From Marimicrobium sp913061115 (GTDB lineage Bacteria > Pseudomonadota > Gammaproteobacteria > Pseudomonadales > Halieaceae): a stretch of 64,000 nt of DNA. Made by a program: the position numbers and the translations under genes. The stretch's first letter is position 1; every line of letters begins with the position of its first letter. The stretch covers positions 434,001 through 498,000 of the forward strand of contig NZ_CP159826.1 in assembly GCF_047729875.1 (NCBI RefSeq), read 5' to 3'. This document shows positions 51,684 to 60,789 of this stretch, one piece after another. Below the pieces are notes generated by a model. The model saw nothing but the letters and a program-made list of their open reading frames with translations, had not been told where the DNA came from and did not search any database.

Positions 51684-54412
51684 GATTTCTTCGTCTCATC
51701 TGGCGCTACAGTCTGATTATCACCCTGCCTGTTTCTCTTCTTTTTGCCACCTGGGGTTTACGGACGCTTCAGCTTTACTACGCGGATTATCAGTTTGCCG
51801 TCTTTTCTCGATCCACAATACTTTACGATTCCGGCAGGGTTACGGCTGTATACCTGCAAGATTCTGTGCAGAAAGCGCTACTAGGCTCAAAGGTTGACGC
51901 CGACTTCAATCTCTACATTAATGATGGCGTCTTACGTCAACTGAATAATGATTTGCCATATAGCGGACTTGGCGGGGAAAATTTCAAGCCCGCATACATG
52001 ACTTATCCGAATGGTGAAATTGAGAGAGTAAAAATTCGTTATCGTGGGGACATGACAAATCATTGGCTCTTCAAAGAAAAATCATTCCGCATCAAGACGC
52101 GGAAAAAAAGGATGCTGCTGGGTAATATGCGGCGATTCAACCTCGTTGTGAATGAACAATATGATATCATTGGGCCTCATCTATCATATCGACTTGCTAA
52201 CATGATGGGCTTACTCGCTCCCGCAAGTGAGATGGTGACGGTCAACATCAACGGAAAATTTGACGGGCTGAGAATGTTTGTTGAACAAGTCGATGAGTCA
52301 TTTCTAAGGCGAAGAAATATCATGCCTGGAGATATTTACTCAGGAGATAATATTGGCAGGGGTAGATACTGGGGCCTATCCCCGTACTTGTTCGAAACCA
52401 GTTTAAACTGGGATAAAGCTTCCGCCAACAATCATTTCCCACCAGACAGCAAGGCTCCACTCGACGCGATGCTGGAGTCGGCTAAGAGGAAAGATTTCTC
52501 CAGCCTGGACATGAAAGCCTTTGGTACTTTTGCTGCATATATTGACCTAATTAATAGCTGGCACCACGATAATATTCATAACTGGAAATTGCATTACGAT
52601 CATTATACTGAGCGTTTTTCGCCTATCGTCTGGGATAGTGCCGGTTGGGAAGATTACTGGGTGGGCAAGCCCGGTCGAGGCGGAATTACCTCAATGGATC
52701 TGCTGAGGTATCTTTATCTTGACCACGACTTTCTGTACGAACGCCAGAAAGCACTTCTTAAATTTTATCGGAATTTCGAGCCCGAGTTTATGCAGGTTGT
52801 CGAAGATGACGTGCTGGCGCTTCAGGAAAAGGCGGCGCACGTTACGCATTATGTTGCTTTGTTAAAAGAAATTTACGGTTCTACTGAAGTACAACAGGCA
52901 GTGGGCAAGTTTCCGGACAAGGTGGGAAGAGTTCTTCGTGAAGTCAAGGAGGCAACTGCCAGTTTATCTGGAGCTTATGCATTTGAGCCAACGGCAGCTG
53001 GTGTGCGCATAGAAATTTCGGGAGTTCCGGTTAACAAGCTGCGAATTGAGTTTGAGCCCGGCACACACCTGCCAGAGCAAATTATTGTGCGATATAAATT
53101 GGATGGCGAATTAATAGAGCGGGATGTGTCTCTGCTGTTGGAACGAGATGGCAACAGCATTGTCGTGAATCAACGTTTGATGCCTGCTTCCGTTTTAGAG
53201 CCACGCCATAGATTTCGTGCGGCGACTTACGATCTATTAATTGAAGGTGATAGTAAGGATGCCATCACGCAAGTGTGGGTGAGCCCAATGTCTCTGGATG
53301 ATGCAGAAATTCCAGCAAGTCAGCAGCAGGGCATAAAAATTGTTGAATTTATCGGCGAATCAAATATCGTTAACGAGCCGATAAATCCTGAACCAGTAAT
53401 ATTCAGTGGCAGCGTCGCTATAAACGATTTCAGGACAATATACAGAGATGTTGTCATCGAACCAGGCACACAACTCGTTTTTGGAGAGGGGGCGGGTCTC
53501 AAAATTTATGGAAAGCTGCATGCAGTTGGGACGCAGGCGTTGCCTATTACATTTACTGGTAAAAGTAGTGATACCCCCTGGGGCGCCCTCGTTCTCAAAG
53601 ACGATGGAGCGAGTGGTTCAAAAATCGTACACTGTAATTTCGAAAATGGCAGCGGACTGAAAGGAAGTACGTTTGAATACACTGCCATGCTGTCCATTCA
53701 CAATGTCGCGGATATGTTGATAGAGAAATCTCTTTTCAAGGACAGCCGCATCACGGATGACATGCTTCATGCGGTATACAGTGATCTGACCATATTGGAC
53801 AGTGAATTTCGCCGGTCGCGTTCAGATGCAGCAGATCTCGATATCTCTACCGCACAGATTATTAACTCTAGATTTTTGGACAGTGGAAATGATGGGCTGG
53901 ACCTGATGAGTACCCGAGCAGTAGTTCGCAGAAGCGAATTCGCAAACTCAGGAGACAAAGCCATATCAGTGGGCGAGAATTCTGAATTGACGGCCGTTAA
54001 TAGCATCTTTTCAAACAACGAGATAGGAGTACAAAGCAAGGATCGCTCTCACGCTTTCATTTTCAATTCCGTGATCAGCGGGAACAAGATCGGAATTGAA
54101 GCATATCAGAAGAATCTGCAATATGGCGGGGGTGGAACGTTGACTGTTGTAAATAGCATTCTCGAGAGAAATCAGAAAACTGCGACCGCCGATGAAATCT
54201 CAAAGGTAGCCGTGATTGATTCATACGTTGATGCAATAACCAAAGGCGAATCGAACGTCGCCTACTCGCTCATTGACTCTCGCGACAGATTTCGCCCGGC
54301 AGGAGATGCGCTGAGCGTGCTAGCCGGAGATGTTAAGGCTGCGGCGGCGTTCAGTATGTTTGCAGACCGCAGAGTGCGAGGGCTGACACCATCAAAGGGA
54401 GATGGTCGTTAA
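51680..54412 (+). CDS. CotH-kinase-domain protein with C-terminal right-handed beta-helix
   Basis: 910 residues. An N-terminal membrane helix (YSLIITLPVSLLFATWGL) leaves the rest outside the cytoplasm. About 60-400 match CotH-type kinases: K-S-F-R-I-K-T, F-N-L-V-V-N-E, LANMMGLLAP, the Y/F-D-G-L-R-M-F-V-E-Q-V-D-E strand and the key H-H-D-N-I-H-N-W-K then PIVWDSAG, supplying the catalytic Asp pair. About 570-880 are parallel beta-helix rungs (LTILDSEFRRSRSDAADLDIST, FLDSGNDGLDLMST). CotH of Bacillus phosphorylates spore-coat proteins; substrate here unknown. The fusion of kinase and beta-helix with an overlapping partner gene is unusual. Confidence 0.8.
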   Translation: MRFLRLIWRYSLIITLPVSLLFATWGLRTLQLYYADYQFAVFSRSTILYDSGRVTAVYLQDSVQKALLGSKVDADFNLYINDGVLRQLNNDLPYSGLGGENFKPAYMTYPNGEIERVKIRYRGDMTNHWLFKEKSFRIKTRKKRMLLGNMRRFNLVVNEQYDIIGPHLSYRLANMMGLLAPASEMVTVNINGKFDGLRMFVEQVDESFLRRRNIMPGDIYSGDNIGRGRYWGLSPYLFETSLNWDKASANNHFPPDSKAPLDAMLESAKRKDFSSLDMKAFGTFAAYIDLINSWHHDNIHNWKLHYDHYTERFSPIVWDSAGWEDYWVGKPGRGGITSMDLLRYLYLDHDFLYERQKALLKFYRNFEPEFMQVVEDDVLALQEKAAHVTHYVALLKEIYGSTEVQQAVGKFPDKVGRVLREVKEATASLSGAYAFEPTAAGVRIEISGVPVNKLRIEFEPGTHLPEQIIVRYKLDGELIERDVSLLLERDGNSIVVNQRLMPASVLEPRHRFRAATYDLLIEGDSKDAITQVWVSPMSLDDAEIPASQQQGIKIVEFIGESNIVNEPINPEPVIFSGSVAINDFRTIYRDVVIEPGTQLVFGEGAGLKIYGKLHAVGTQALPITFTGKSSDTPWGALVLKDDGASGSKIVHCNFENGSGLKGSTFEYTAMLSIHNVADMLIEKSLFKDSRITDDMLHAVYSDLTILDSEFRRSRSDAADLDISTAQIINSRFLDSGNDGLDLMSTRAVVRRSEFANSGDKAISVGENSELTAVNSIFSNNEIGVQSKDRSHAFIFNSVISGNKIGIEAYQKNLQYGGGGTLTVVNSILERNQKTATADEISKVAVIDSYVDAITKGESNVAYSLIDSRDRFRPAGDALSVLAGDVKAAAAFSMFADRRVRGLTPSKGDGR

Positions 54413-54575
54413 ACCCGTCGAACCTCACTGTTCAGCGCTCAGAGCTAAAATATTATATAAGCAAATAGCCAGTGCCCGGCGACAGATTCACTGGTGTCGA
54501 TAACCAAGGCCGGATCCTGATTTTCCTTCAGCCGTAAGACCGGTGAGTTAATCGCAGCGATCGAACAAATACTCG

Positions 54576-54698
54576 GTGCAGGTGTAAACCGAGCGGTGCA
54601 ATCTCTTGGTGTAGCACTACTATCGCTCGCGTCAGTTGCCAGCGCGTTCGGGCCAGCAATACAATATCGTCCATGTAGCGAACATAAAGCACCAGACG
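54576..54698 (-). pseudogene. Reverse transcriptase remnant (group-II-intron-like)
   Basis: The minus strand reads R-L-V-L-Y-V-R-Y-M-D-D-I-V-L-L-A-R-T-R-W-Q-L, the RT palm motif with Y-M-D-D, followed by a helix (RAIVVLHQEIAPLGLHLH) before the match fades. Upstream in the same frame there is a stop. A 40-residue scar of a bacterial reverse transcriptase; type (group II intron, retron or other) cannot be told. Confidence 0.65.
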
Positions 54699-54992
54699 CT
54701 TTGCTTAAGTATAGAACAAATATTCGTGAACGCTCCGCCAATCGGATCGACACTAGGCAGCAGTGGATTCAATATGGTCAACCTGATCGGGCTTTTGCCG
54801 TGCGGCCACCATCTCGATGGAAAGCCCCTTCAAGAGTACATCCCTACCCGCAAAAGTCGCGATACCAATGGTGGCGATGGCGAATGGAAAAGCGGAGGAA
54901 AGCGGGTCTTTGCTCATTGAGCCTGTCGCTCCAAGCCTGGCGTTATCGTACTTTATCGGTTGGGGTCCCCAATGCCGACCGGTGAACCCCTG

Positions 54993-55757
54993 CTAACTTT
55001 CCAGACCGTCGAATACGCTAGGCTGTGTAACTACAACCAAATGCGGGTGATGTCTTTGGGGTTGTAGCCGATTCCTGATTATTCTGCGAAGAGATTCCCA
55101 CCATCTTCCGCGCAGTGGATTATGTTTTCCACGGATTGCGAGTGTGAGATCAAAGTCGGTGGTGAAGGTCCGCGTAGCCCGAAACTGCCTTGCTTCCAGA
55201 AAAGACTTTATCGTAGCTTCGGACCAACTCCGCACGTGCTGAAAACGATGAAAAAGTTTGCCGGATTCAGGACAAAGAATGTAGCTTTCCTGAAGGTCTT
55301 CCTCATTCGGAGTCGTGAATATGATATGGGTATTGGATCCGGACAGTTTGCCCAGTGTTTCCAGCAGACTGTCCAATTGGTCATCGTACAAGTGCTCGAT
55401 GACTTCTGCGGCAATAATGGCATCAAACTTCAGCCCTGACGCATCGATTTCATGTTGGTCGTAAACGCCCAGAAATCGCTTGTTGTCGCCGAAGTCGGCC
55501 AAGACCAATTCTCGCGCCAATTGTGATGTGTCCATAGCAGCAACGCTAAATCCGGCTTCGAGCAACGGCCCGATCAGATTTCCGGGACCACAGCCATAAT
55601 CCAGGACCGTACATCGACTCGGCAGGTAGCTCTCAAACTGTTTTATAATCTGGTATCGACGGGAGCGGGTAAAAAAATTCGTGGGGAAATTCGCCTCGTA
55701 ATCCCAGAAATTCCGCACCATCTCTGGCGTCCAGACCAACAGGTCATAATCTTTCAT
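54993..55757 (-). CDS. SAM-dependent class I methyltransferase
   Basis: 254 residues. Motif I V-L-D-Y-G-C-G-P-G-N-L-I, acidic end of strand 2 (AAMDTS), F-D-A-I-I-A-A-E-V-I-E-H-L as motif 4, and TTPNEEDL. The WDYEANFPTNFFTRSR start and the late basic stretch (HNPLRGRWWESLRRIIRNRLQ) resemble methyltransferases of polysaccharide or nodulation clusters. On the island, convergent with nothing; target unknown. Confidence 0.85.
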   Translation of the reverse strand: MKDYDLLVWTPEMVRNFWDYEANFPTNFFTRSRRYQIIKQFESYLPSRCTVLDYGCGPGNLIGPLLEAGFSVAAMDTSQLARELVLADFGDNKRFLGVYDQHEIDASGLKFDAIIAAEVIEHLYDDQLDSLLETLGKLSGSNTHIIFTTPNEEDLQESYILCPESGKLFHRFQHVRSWSEATIKSFLEARQFRATRTFTTDFDLTLAIRGKHNPLRGRWWESLRRIIRNRLQPQRHHPHLVVVTQPSVFDGLES

Positions 55758-56808
55758 GGTCAGGTGAGGCTCTCAGACTAATGGGGAAGGCGTTCTGACG
55801 GGTCAAGTATATCTTCTGTGGTCTGATGTACTCAAGCCTGAGCGACTTCTGGGTTTTCTGGCCCAGCGGAATTAATTTGCCAAATATGAATTATCACAAC
55901 ATATCAGTACCTATTTGACGATAACGGATGGCGAGTTTGCCCGCTCCTCGCAAAATGCGAGGCAAATCGCCTAGTGCATCACGACAAAAGTGATCTTTTA
56001 TGCAGATTGTGCAGTTGCATTTCTCCTCCCGTACAGCAGTCAGTAATACCTTACAGGTTCTAAGTCGCTAATTTAACTTGCAAATCCCTGATATTTCGCC
56101 CCATTTACAGTTCTTGGCTTCACTATACATGTCAGTAAATGGAGGGGGAGGCCGATGAGTATCTCATCCGTTGAAGTATAGGACAAATAAACGGCCTATT
56201 GAGATTAAATTTCCTGACTCATGCCCCTAACTGAACGGGAGAAATTCGCGACATACCCGCCTACTGCCCTGAAAAGTTGTTCGCTGAGGTGACCGCACAA
56301 TGCATATTATGATGATAGGGTGATTCAGTCAGGGCCACTTTTAAAGTAATCACATTGCGATCACCTGGCGCCGGCGCAGCTGGAGCAGGGGGTGATCACG
56401 AATACAGTAGAGAGTGGTCATAAGTACTCATTGGCATCTCTCTCACAGGGCTAGGCTGGTCGAGAGAGGACTGAGCTAAGCGTTTAACACTCGGTGTTAT
56501 ATAGTCTTTGTTATGGTTTTGACGTGCACTAGTCTATCGACATACTAAAAGTTAAGAACTTTAGTATGCAGGGTATGCATCGGTATTGATGAGAGCTTGG
56601 TTAGGGGGGCTGTAGTCTATATCATAGAAAACCTTTCAGGCTGCTCGTAAGCGTGGCCACTACAGCCTTGTTTGAGCGGGTAAAAATCCCTACCCATGGT
56701 CACACAGAAAAACCAATGGATACAAAGGGCCAACGTAGCGATTTAGAGCTTTTTATGGGTAAGGTGATGTCGCATAACCTGTTGTTTAATAACGTTAAGA
56801 TCTAATTC
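55758..56808. other. Gene-free right part of the island
   Basis: About 1.05 kb with many stops in every frame. Notable: the CATACTAAA/TTTAGTATG inverted repeat at 56541-56568. Also a tcaccgcac/gtgatcac-rich stretch near 56290-56400. No coding family or transposon ends recognised; either decayed DNA or a regulatory/RNA region. Confidence 0.5.
56541..56568. repeat. Inverted repeat CATACTAAA...TTTAGTATG
   Basis: Nine perfect pairs with a further GTT/AAC inside (one base bulged). AT-rich, no T-run at the end; hairpin-forming or a protein site. Confidence 0.55.
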
Positions 56809-56915
56809 GAGCGGTTGGCTTTTAACCAATTGGTCGCGCGTTCGAGTCGCGCACGGCCCACCATGTTTCTTGATATCATCAGTTACTTAGAAGCCTGCAA
56901 ATTGCAGCCTTTTTT
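56809..56915. repeat. attR-like direct repeat (partial tRNA-Lys plus flank)
   Basis: Matches 45740-45846 ungapped with 7 mismatches. Includes the 3' 55 bases of tRNA-Lys with CCA. The 5' half (acceptor 5' strand, D arm) is missing, so it is not a working tRNA. Right boundary of an ~11-kb island. Confidence 0.85.
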
Positions 56916-57027
56916 GTTTGTCTCCCATAGATGGGGTACTGGATTATAAATAAACGAAAACCCCCTCAAAAAGCGCTGTTGCCGCTCTACTTTAGGACGA
57001 CTAAAAGGCCCTTTGCAGCGGTCATTT

Positions 57028-57055
57028 TTGCAACAGGTTAAAAATAGGCTACACT
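57028..57055 (+). promoter_or_regulatory. Candidate promoter of the Gln/Glu-rich secreted protein
   Basis: TTGCAA and TACACT with a 16-base spacer (4/6 each), 35 bases before the start codon. The gene has a good aggat ribosome site. Confidence 0.4.
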
Positions 57056-57089
57056 TGGCTCAGCAAAAACTCTTAAATAGGATGGCAAC

Positions 57090-57374
57090 ATGATCAAGCA
57101 AATTGCAATAGCGGCAGCCATGGCAGCAGCACTGTCAGCAACACAGGTCGTTGCTCAGACATATGAATCTCCTAAGCAATCGGCAGAGGAAGTCAGTAGC
57201 GGTGAAGAACGTCTGCAGCGGAACGAAAACGAAGCGGAGCAGCAAGCCCAACAGTCTCAGCAGCAACGCGAAGAACAAGAACGCCAGCTCGAGATACAGA
57301 CGGAAGCACAACAGTACCAGCTCGAGAAAGACCAGCAGCAAACTAATGCCATTATGAGCGGCAATGACGACTAA
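57090..57374 (+). CDS. Small secreted Gln/Glu-rich coiled-coil protein
   Basis: 94 residues. Clear signal peptide (Lys then AIAAAMAAALSATQVVA-Q). The mature ~70 residues are almost all Gln, Glu, Arg and Asn with heptad-like spacing (QQREEQERQLEIQTEAQQYQLEKDQ), a single helical coil. No Cys or domains. It is the first gene to the right of the island boundary. Periplasmic function unknown; similar Q/E-rich small proteins are common in marine gammaproteobacteria. Confidence 0.7.
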   Translation: MIKQIAIAAAMAAALSATQVVAQTYESPKQSAEEVSSGEERLQRNENEAEQQAQQSQQQREEQERQLEIQTEAQQYQLEKDQQQTNAIMSGNDD

Positions 57375-57619
57375 ACCTGTTAGGGCATGGACGCCCTCTG
57401 GCGCTCGCCTTGCCTATACGACTATTCAATTGCAGATTTTTGGGGTCTGTAAAATGTCTTAACGTGGTACGGTTAGCTTTTCATTACTCATAGCCGTTCG
57501 GCTCTGAAACCACTGCCAATAGTATTGTTCAGGTCCTTCACGCGACACCGCTTCCCTTCAGGTGCCGCTACCTCTTCTGTCTGAGCTTATTATCGATTTA
57601 CTCTAAGCGCGCCACACTA

Positions 57620-58762
57620 TTACGTGGCTTGAGGACTTGGTTCCGCACCTTCGCTTGAAATATCTAAGGTCATCGTGGTGAAGGCAATTTCAGCGTCATG
57701 GCGATAAATAATTCGCCCTATATCCATCATAATTTTGTCCTGAATGGCTTGAAATTTTAACCAGTTGGTCACTTTCGTAAATGTATAGACTTGAAAGTTT
57801 AGAGAGGACCCTCCGAAAAATCCTTCTGTCGTAGAACCCATATCGGTACTGCCATTCACCACGTTGACGAGGGTTAAGCAATTTTGGTCAATGTCTGGGT
57901 GCTCACCAAGATAGGTATAAATGTCTTTTTGGATAGCTTCAAATTTATCAAAATCGTCATATCTCAGGCCGATGTATTGCAATATTCTACGATTTGACAT
58001 TCTTGAGGCATTGACGACTGCCTGTGTAATTAAGAGATTATTCGGCGTAAAAATCAATCTTTTATCAAACGTCCTAATATGCGTTAGACGCCAACTGATC
58101 TTTTCAACGGTGCCTTGAATTGTACCGTCTATCGTGTAAATCCAATCGCCAACCGCATAAGGGCTGTCCAAATAAATAATGAGACCACCAAAAACACTCG
58201 AAATAGTATCCTTAAAGACCAAAGCGATAATTGCCAATCCCCCGCCTAAGTAGGCGACGCCCTGGGCAACTTTAAGTCCAAGAATTGCAGCAATGACAAA
58301 AACCATAACGGCAATCGTTAGCGCTTGCCCAAGTTTATGTATTTGCTCAATTTTTGCAAAGTTGTTGTATCCGCCATCTGTTCGCGTTTTTTTGGTAATC
58401 GAATAGGTTTTCAATCGCGATAAAAAAGTATTCATTAATACAAAGAAACAAAGGGCCAAGCCAAGCTCAACGCCCGGTGTTACAACCTGATCGAAAAAAC
58501 TGGTGAACCTAAACCATGTCAAAACATGCATGGCCATGAAATAAAAACCAATGACCATGGTTGCGAGCTGTAGTGGCTTATTAAGGGAGAGGTAAAACAA
58601 AATTTTAATTGTGTGTGAGTGTTGTGTTGCTTTTTCATAGCGTCGAAAAAACAAGCGAATTGAGAGCTCCATCGCTATGGTCACGAAAAAAATTATCGCG
58701 ACAATTATCATCTGTGATAATGAAATATCATATGCCTTAAAAAAATCTAATAGGTTGTCCAT
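57620..58762 (-). CDS. MscS-type mechanosensitive ion channel
   Basis: 380 residues with four or more membrane helices. The MscS core is clear: L-G-G-G-L-A-I-I-A-L-V-F-K-D-T-I-S-S-V-F-G-G-L pore helix, Y-A-V-G-D-W-I-Y beta domain, KISWRLTHIRTFDKRLIFTPNNLLI. Uncommon features: an extra N-terminal helix pair and a C-terminal domain ending in an acidic tail. Releases small solutes on hypo-osmotic shock. Single gene. Confidence 0.9.
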   Translation of the reverse strand: MDNLLDFFKAYDISLSQMIIVAIIFFVTIAMELSIRLFFRRYEKATQHSHTIKILFYLSLNKPLQLATMVIGFYFMAMHVLTWFRFTSFFDQVVTPGVELGLALCFFVLMNTFLSRLKTYSITKKTRTDGGYNNFAKIEQIHKLGQALTIAVMVFVIAAILGLKVAQGVAYLGGGLAIIALVFKDTISSVFGGLIIYLDSPYAVGDWIYTIDGTIQGTVEKISWRLTHIRTFDKRLIFTPNNLLITQAVVNASRMSNRRILQYIGLRYDDFDKFEAIQKDIYTYLGEHPDIDQNCLTLVNVVNGSTDMGSTTEGFFGGSSLNFQVYTFTKVTNWLKFQAIQDKIMMDIGRIIYRHDAEIAFTTMTLDISSEGAEPSPQAT

Positions 58763-58933
58763 AATTCAGTGGTTTGCCTCGATATAATATTCTTAGGTTT
58801 TTTTTACACGCTCCAGCTGTAATAAATGCAACTCAAAACTAACCGACTCACGATCCTATAGATAACCCAAGGCAGCGATTTTTGGAGGCGCATGCGGCGG
58901 TTAGTCATCTTGTCGAGTGAGTTAGACGCCCCA

Positions 58934-60613
58934 TCACACCTCTAAGTATTTGTCGGTGACAGCACCTTCGCTGGCTGAGCTGACGAGTTTGGCATACTTG
59001 GCGAGCGTACCGCGAGTCGCGTAAGGCGCAGGTGCAGTCCATGCCGCGCGGCGAACTGCCAATTCTGCATCATCGACATGCAGGATAATCTCGGCATTCT
59101 CTGCGTCAACGGTAATCTTATCCCCGTCCTGCACCAATGCAATGGGGCCACCGAGATGAGCCTCTGGCGTTACATGACCGATCACAAACCCTCTCGATCC
59201 CCCAGAAAACCGTCCGTCAGTGAGCAGCGCCACCTCCTGAGAAAGACCGCGGCCATTGATGGCACTGGTGGGACTCAGCATCTCGCGCATGCCCGGCCCA
59301 CCTTTGGGCCCTTCGTAACGCACGATCACCACGTCACCCGCCACAATCTGGCCAGCCATAATGGCTGCCATTGCAGCCTCCTCACCTTGAAAGCAGCGCG
59401 CAGTCCCGGTGAAGGTTAGGCCCTCATGCCCGGTAATTTTAGCCACTGCACCTTCCGGTGCCAGATTGCCGCGCAGTATCACCAGATGGCTGTCTTTTTT
59501 AATGGGATTTGACAGTGGGCGAATAATTTTTTGCTCGGCGGGATAGTCCTCGACCACAGCAAGGTTGTCCGCGAGTGTTTTGCCGGTCACGGTCATGCAG
59601 TCACCGTGTAACAAACCTTCCTGAAGTAACATTTTCATCAGTGGCAAAATGCCGCCTATCGCGATCAATTCACTCATTGCATACTGCCCCGCAGGGCGCA
59701 TATCAGCCAACACAGGGACACGCTTGCCGACGCGACTAAAGTCGTCCAGCGATAGAGGAATATTGGCGGCGTGGGCAATGGCGATGAGATGCAGTACTGC
59801 GTTGGTGGAGCCCTCGAGCGCGATGGTAATCGTGATGGCGTTTTCAAAGGCCTCGCGGCTCAGCATGTCGCTGGGCTTGAGTCCCAGTTTGATCAGGTTT
59901 CGAACCGCGGCCCCGGCGTTGTAGCTGTCCTGCTTCTTATCCTGACTGATGGCATTTTGAGCCGAACTGCCCGGCAGCGATAGACCGAGTGCCTCCATTG
60001 CAGAGGCCATCGTGTTGGCGGTATACATTCCGCCGCAGGAGCCAGGTCCAGGGATGGCAGTAGTTTCAATCTCGGTCAATTCAATGTCCGATACCCTGCC
60101 AGCGGCGTGCCCGCCTACCGCTTCAAACACAGAGACGATATCGCGTCGCTCGGCACCCGGCAGAATCGTACCGCCATACACAAAGACACTGGGGCGATCC
60201 ATGCGTGCCATAGCAATTCCGCAGGCTGGCATATTCTTATCGCAGCCACCGATGGTCACAAACCCGTCAAAGCCTTGGGCGCCGACCACGGTTTCGATCG
60301 AGTCTGCAATCACCTCACGCGATACCAATGAATAGCGCATGCCTGGTGTACCCATAGAAATGCCATCTGACACAGTAATGGTGTTAAACAATACCGATTT
60401 GGCCCCCGCCTCATCGGCCCCCGCAGCCGCAGCGTCAGCCAGTTCGTTGATGTGCATGTTACAGGGGGTCACCATGCTCCACGTGGAGGCGATACCGATC
60501 TGTGGCTTATTGAAGTCCTCACGTTTGAATCCCGTCGGGTAAAGCATCGCTCGACTCGGTGCCTGCTCGACGCCGTCGACGATGATAGAACTGTAGGGGC
60601 GTTCGTTGGTCAT
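58934..60613 (-). CDS. ilvD: Dihydroxy-acid dehydratase
   Basis: 559 residues from ATG 60613, which has AGGA 7 bases upstream; the ATG at 60619 abuts it. Makes 2-keto acids in Ile/Val synthesis using an Fe-S cluster. Cluster Cys in T-P-C-N-M-H, GGCDKNMP and G-P-G-S-C-G-G-M-Y-T; the C-terminal domain has SGGSRGFVIGHVTPEA. Two-cluster typing ([2Fe-2S] or [4Fe-4S]) is not possible by eye. Confidence 0.96.
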   Translation of the reverse strand: MTNERPYSSIIVDGVEQAPSRAMLYPTGFKREDFNKPQIGIASTWSMVTPCNMHINELADAAAAGADEAGAKSVLFNTITVSDGISMGTPGMRYSLVSREVIADSIETVVGAQGFDGFVTIGGCDKNMPACGIAMARMDRPSVFVYGGTILPGAERRDIVSVFEAVGGHAAGRVSDIELTEIETTAIPGPGSCGGMYTANTMASAMEALGLSLPGSSAQNAISQDKKQDSYNAGAAVRNLIKLGLKPSDMLSREAFENAITITIALEGSTNAVLHLIAIAHAANIPLSLDDFSRVGKRVPVLADMRPAGQYAMSELIAIGGILPLMKMLLQEGLLHGDCMTVTGKTLADNLAVVEDYPAEQKIIRPLSNPIKKDSHLVILRGNLAPEGAVAKITGHEGLTFTGTARCFQGEEAAMAAIMAGQIVAGDVVIVRYEGPKGGPGMREMLSPTSAINGRGLSQEVALLTDGRFSGGSRGFVIGHVTPEAHLGGPIALVQDGDKITVDAENAEIILHVDDAELAVRRAAWTAPAPYATRGTLAKYAKLVSSASEGAVTDKYLEV

Positions 60614-60789
60614 GGACATTCCTTGCTTGTAATGTGAGGTTTCTATCGGGGTGCAGAATAAAACGCTGGGGCCTTGGGAGTCAAATAGCGGGCCGCTCTT
60701 GCTACCGTGCCGCAGACTTTGCCAGCAATGCTACTTTTACCGTTTTATGGCGTTTCAGGTGAGCCTGTGCGGTGCACTCACAAGGGCGT

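Noticed and set aside
54596..54985. Plus-strand ORF between the CotH gene and the methyltransferase
   Set aside because: It is the antisense of a reverse transcriptase scar; the protein has no recognisable features.
56809..56863. A second tRNA-Lys gene
   Set aside because: Only the anticodon arm to CCA is present; the 5' acceptor strand and D arm are missing, so it is an att duplicate.
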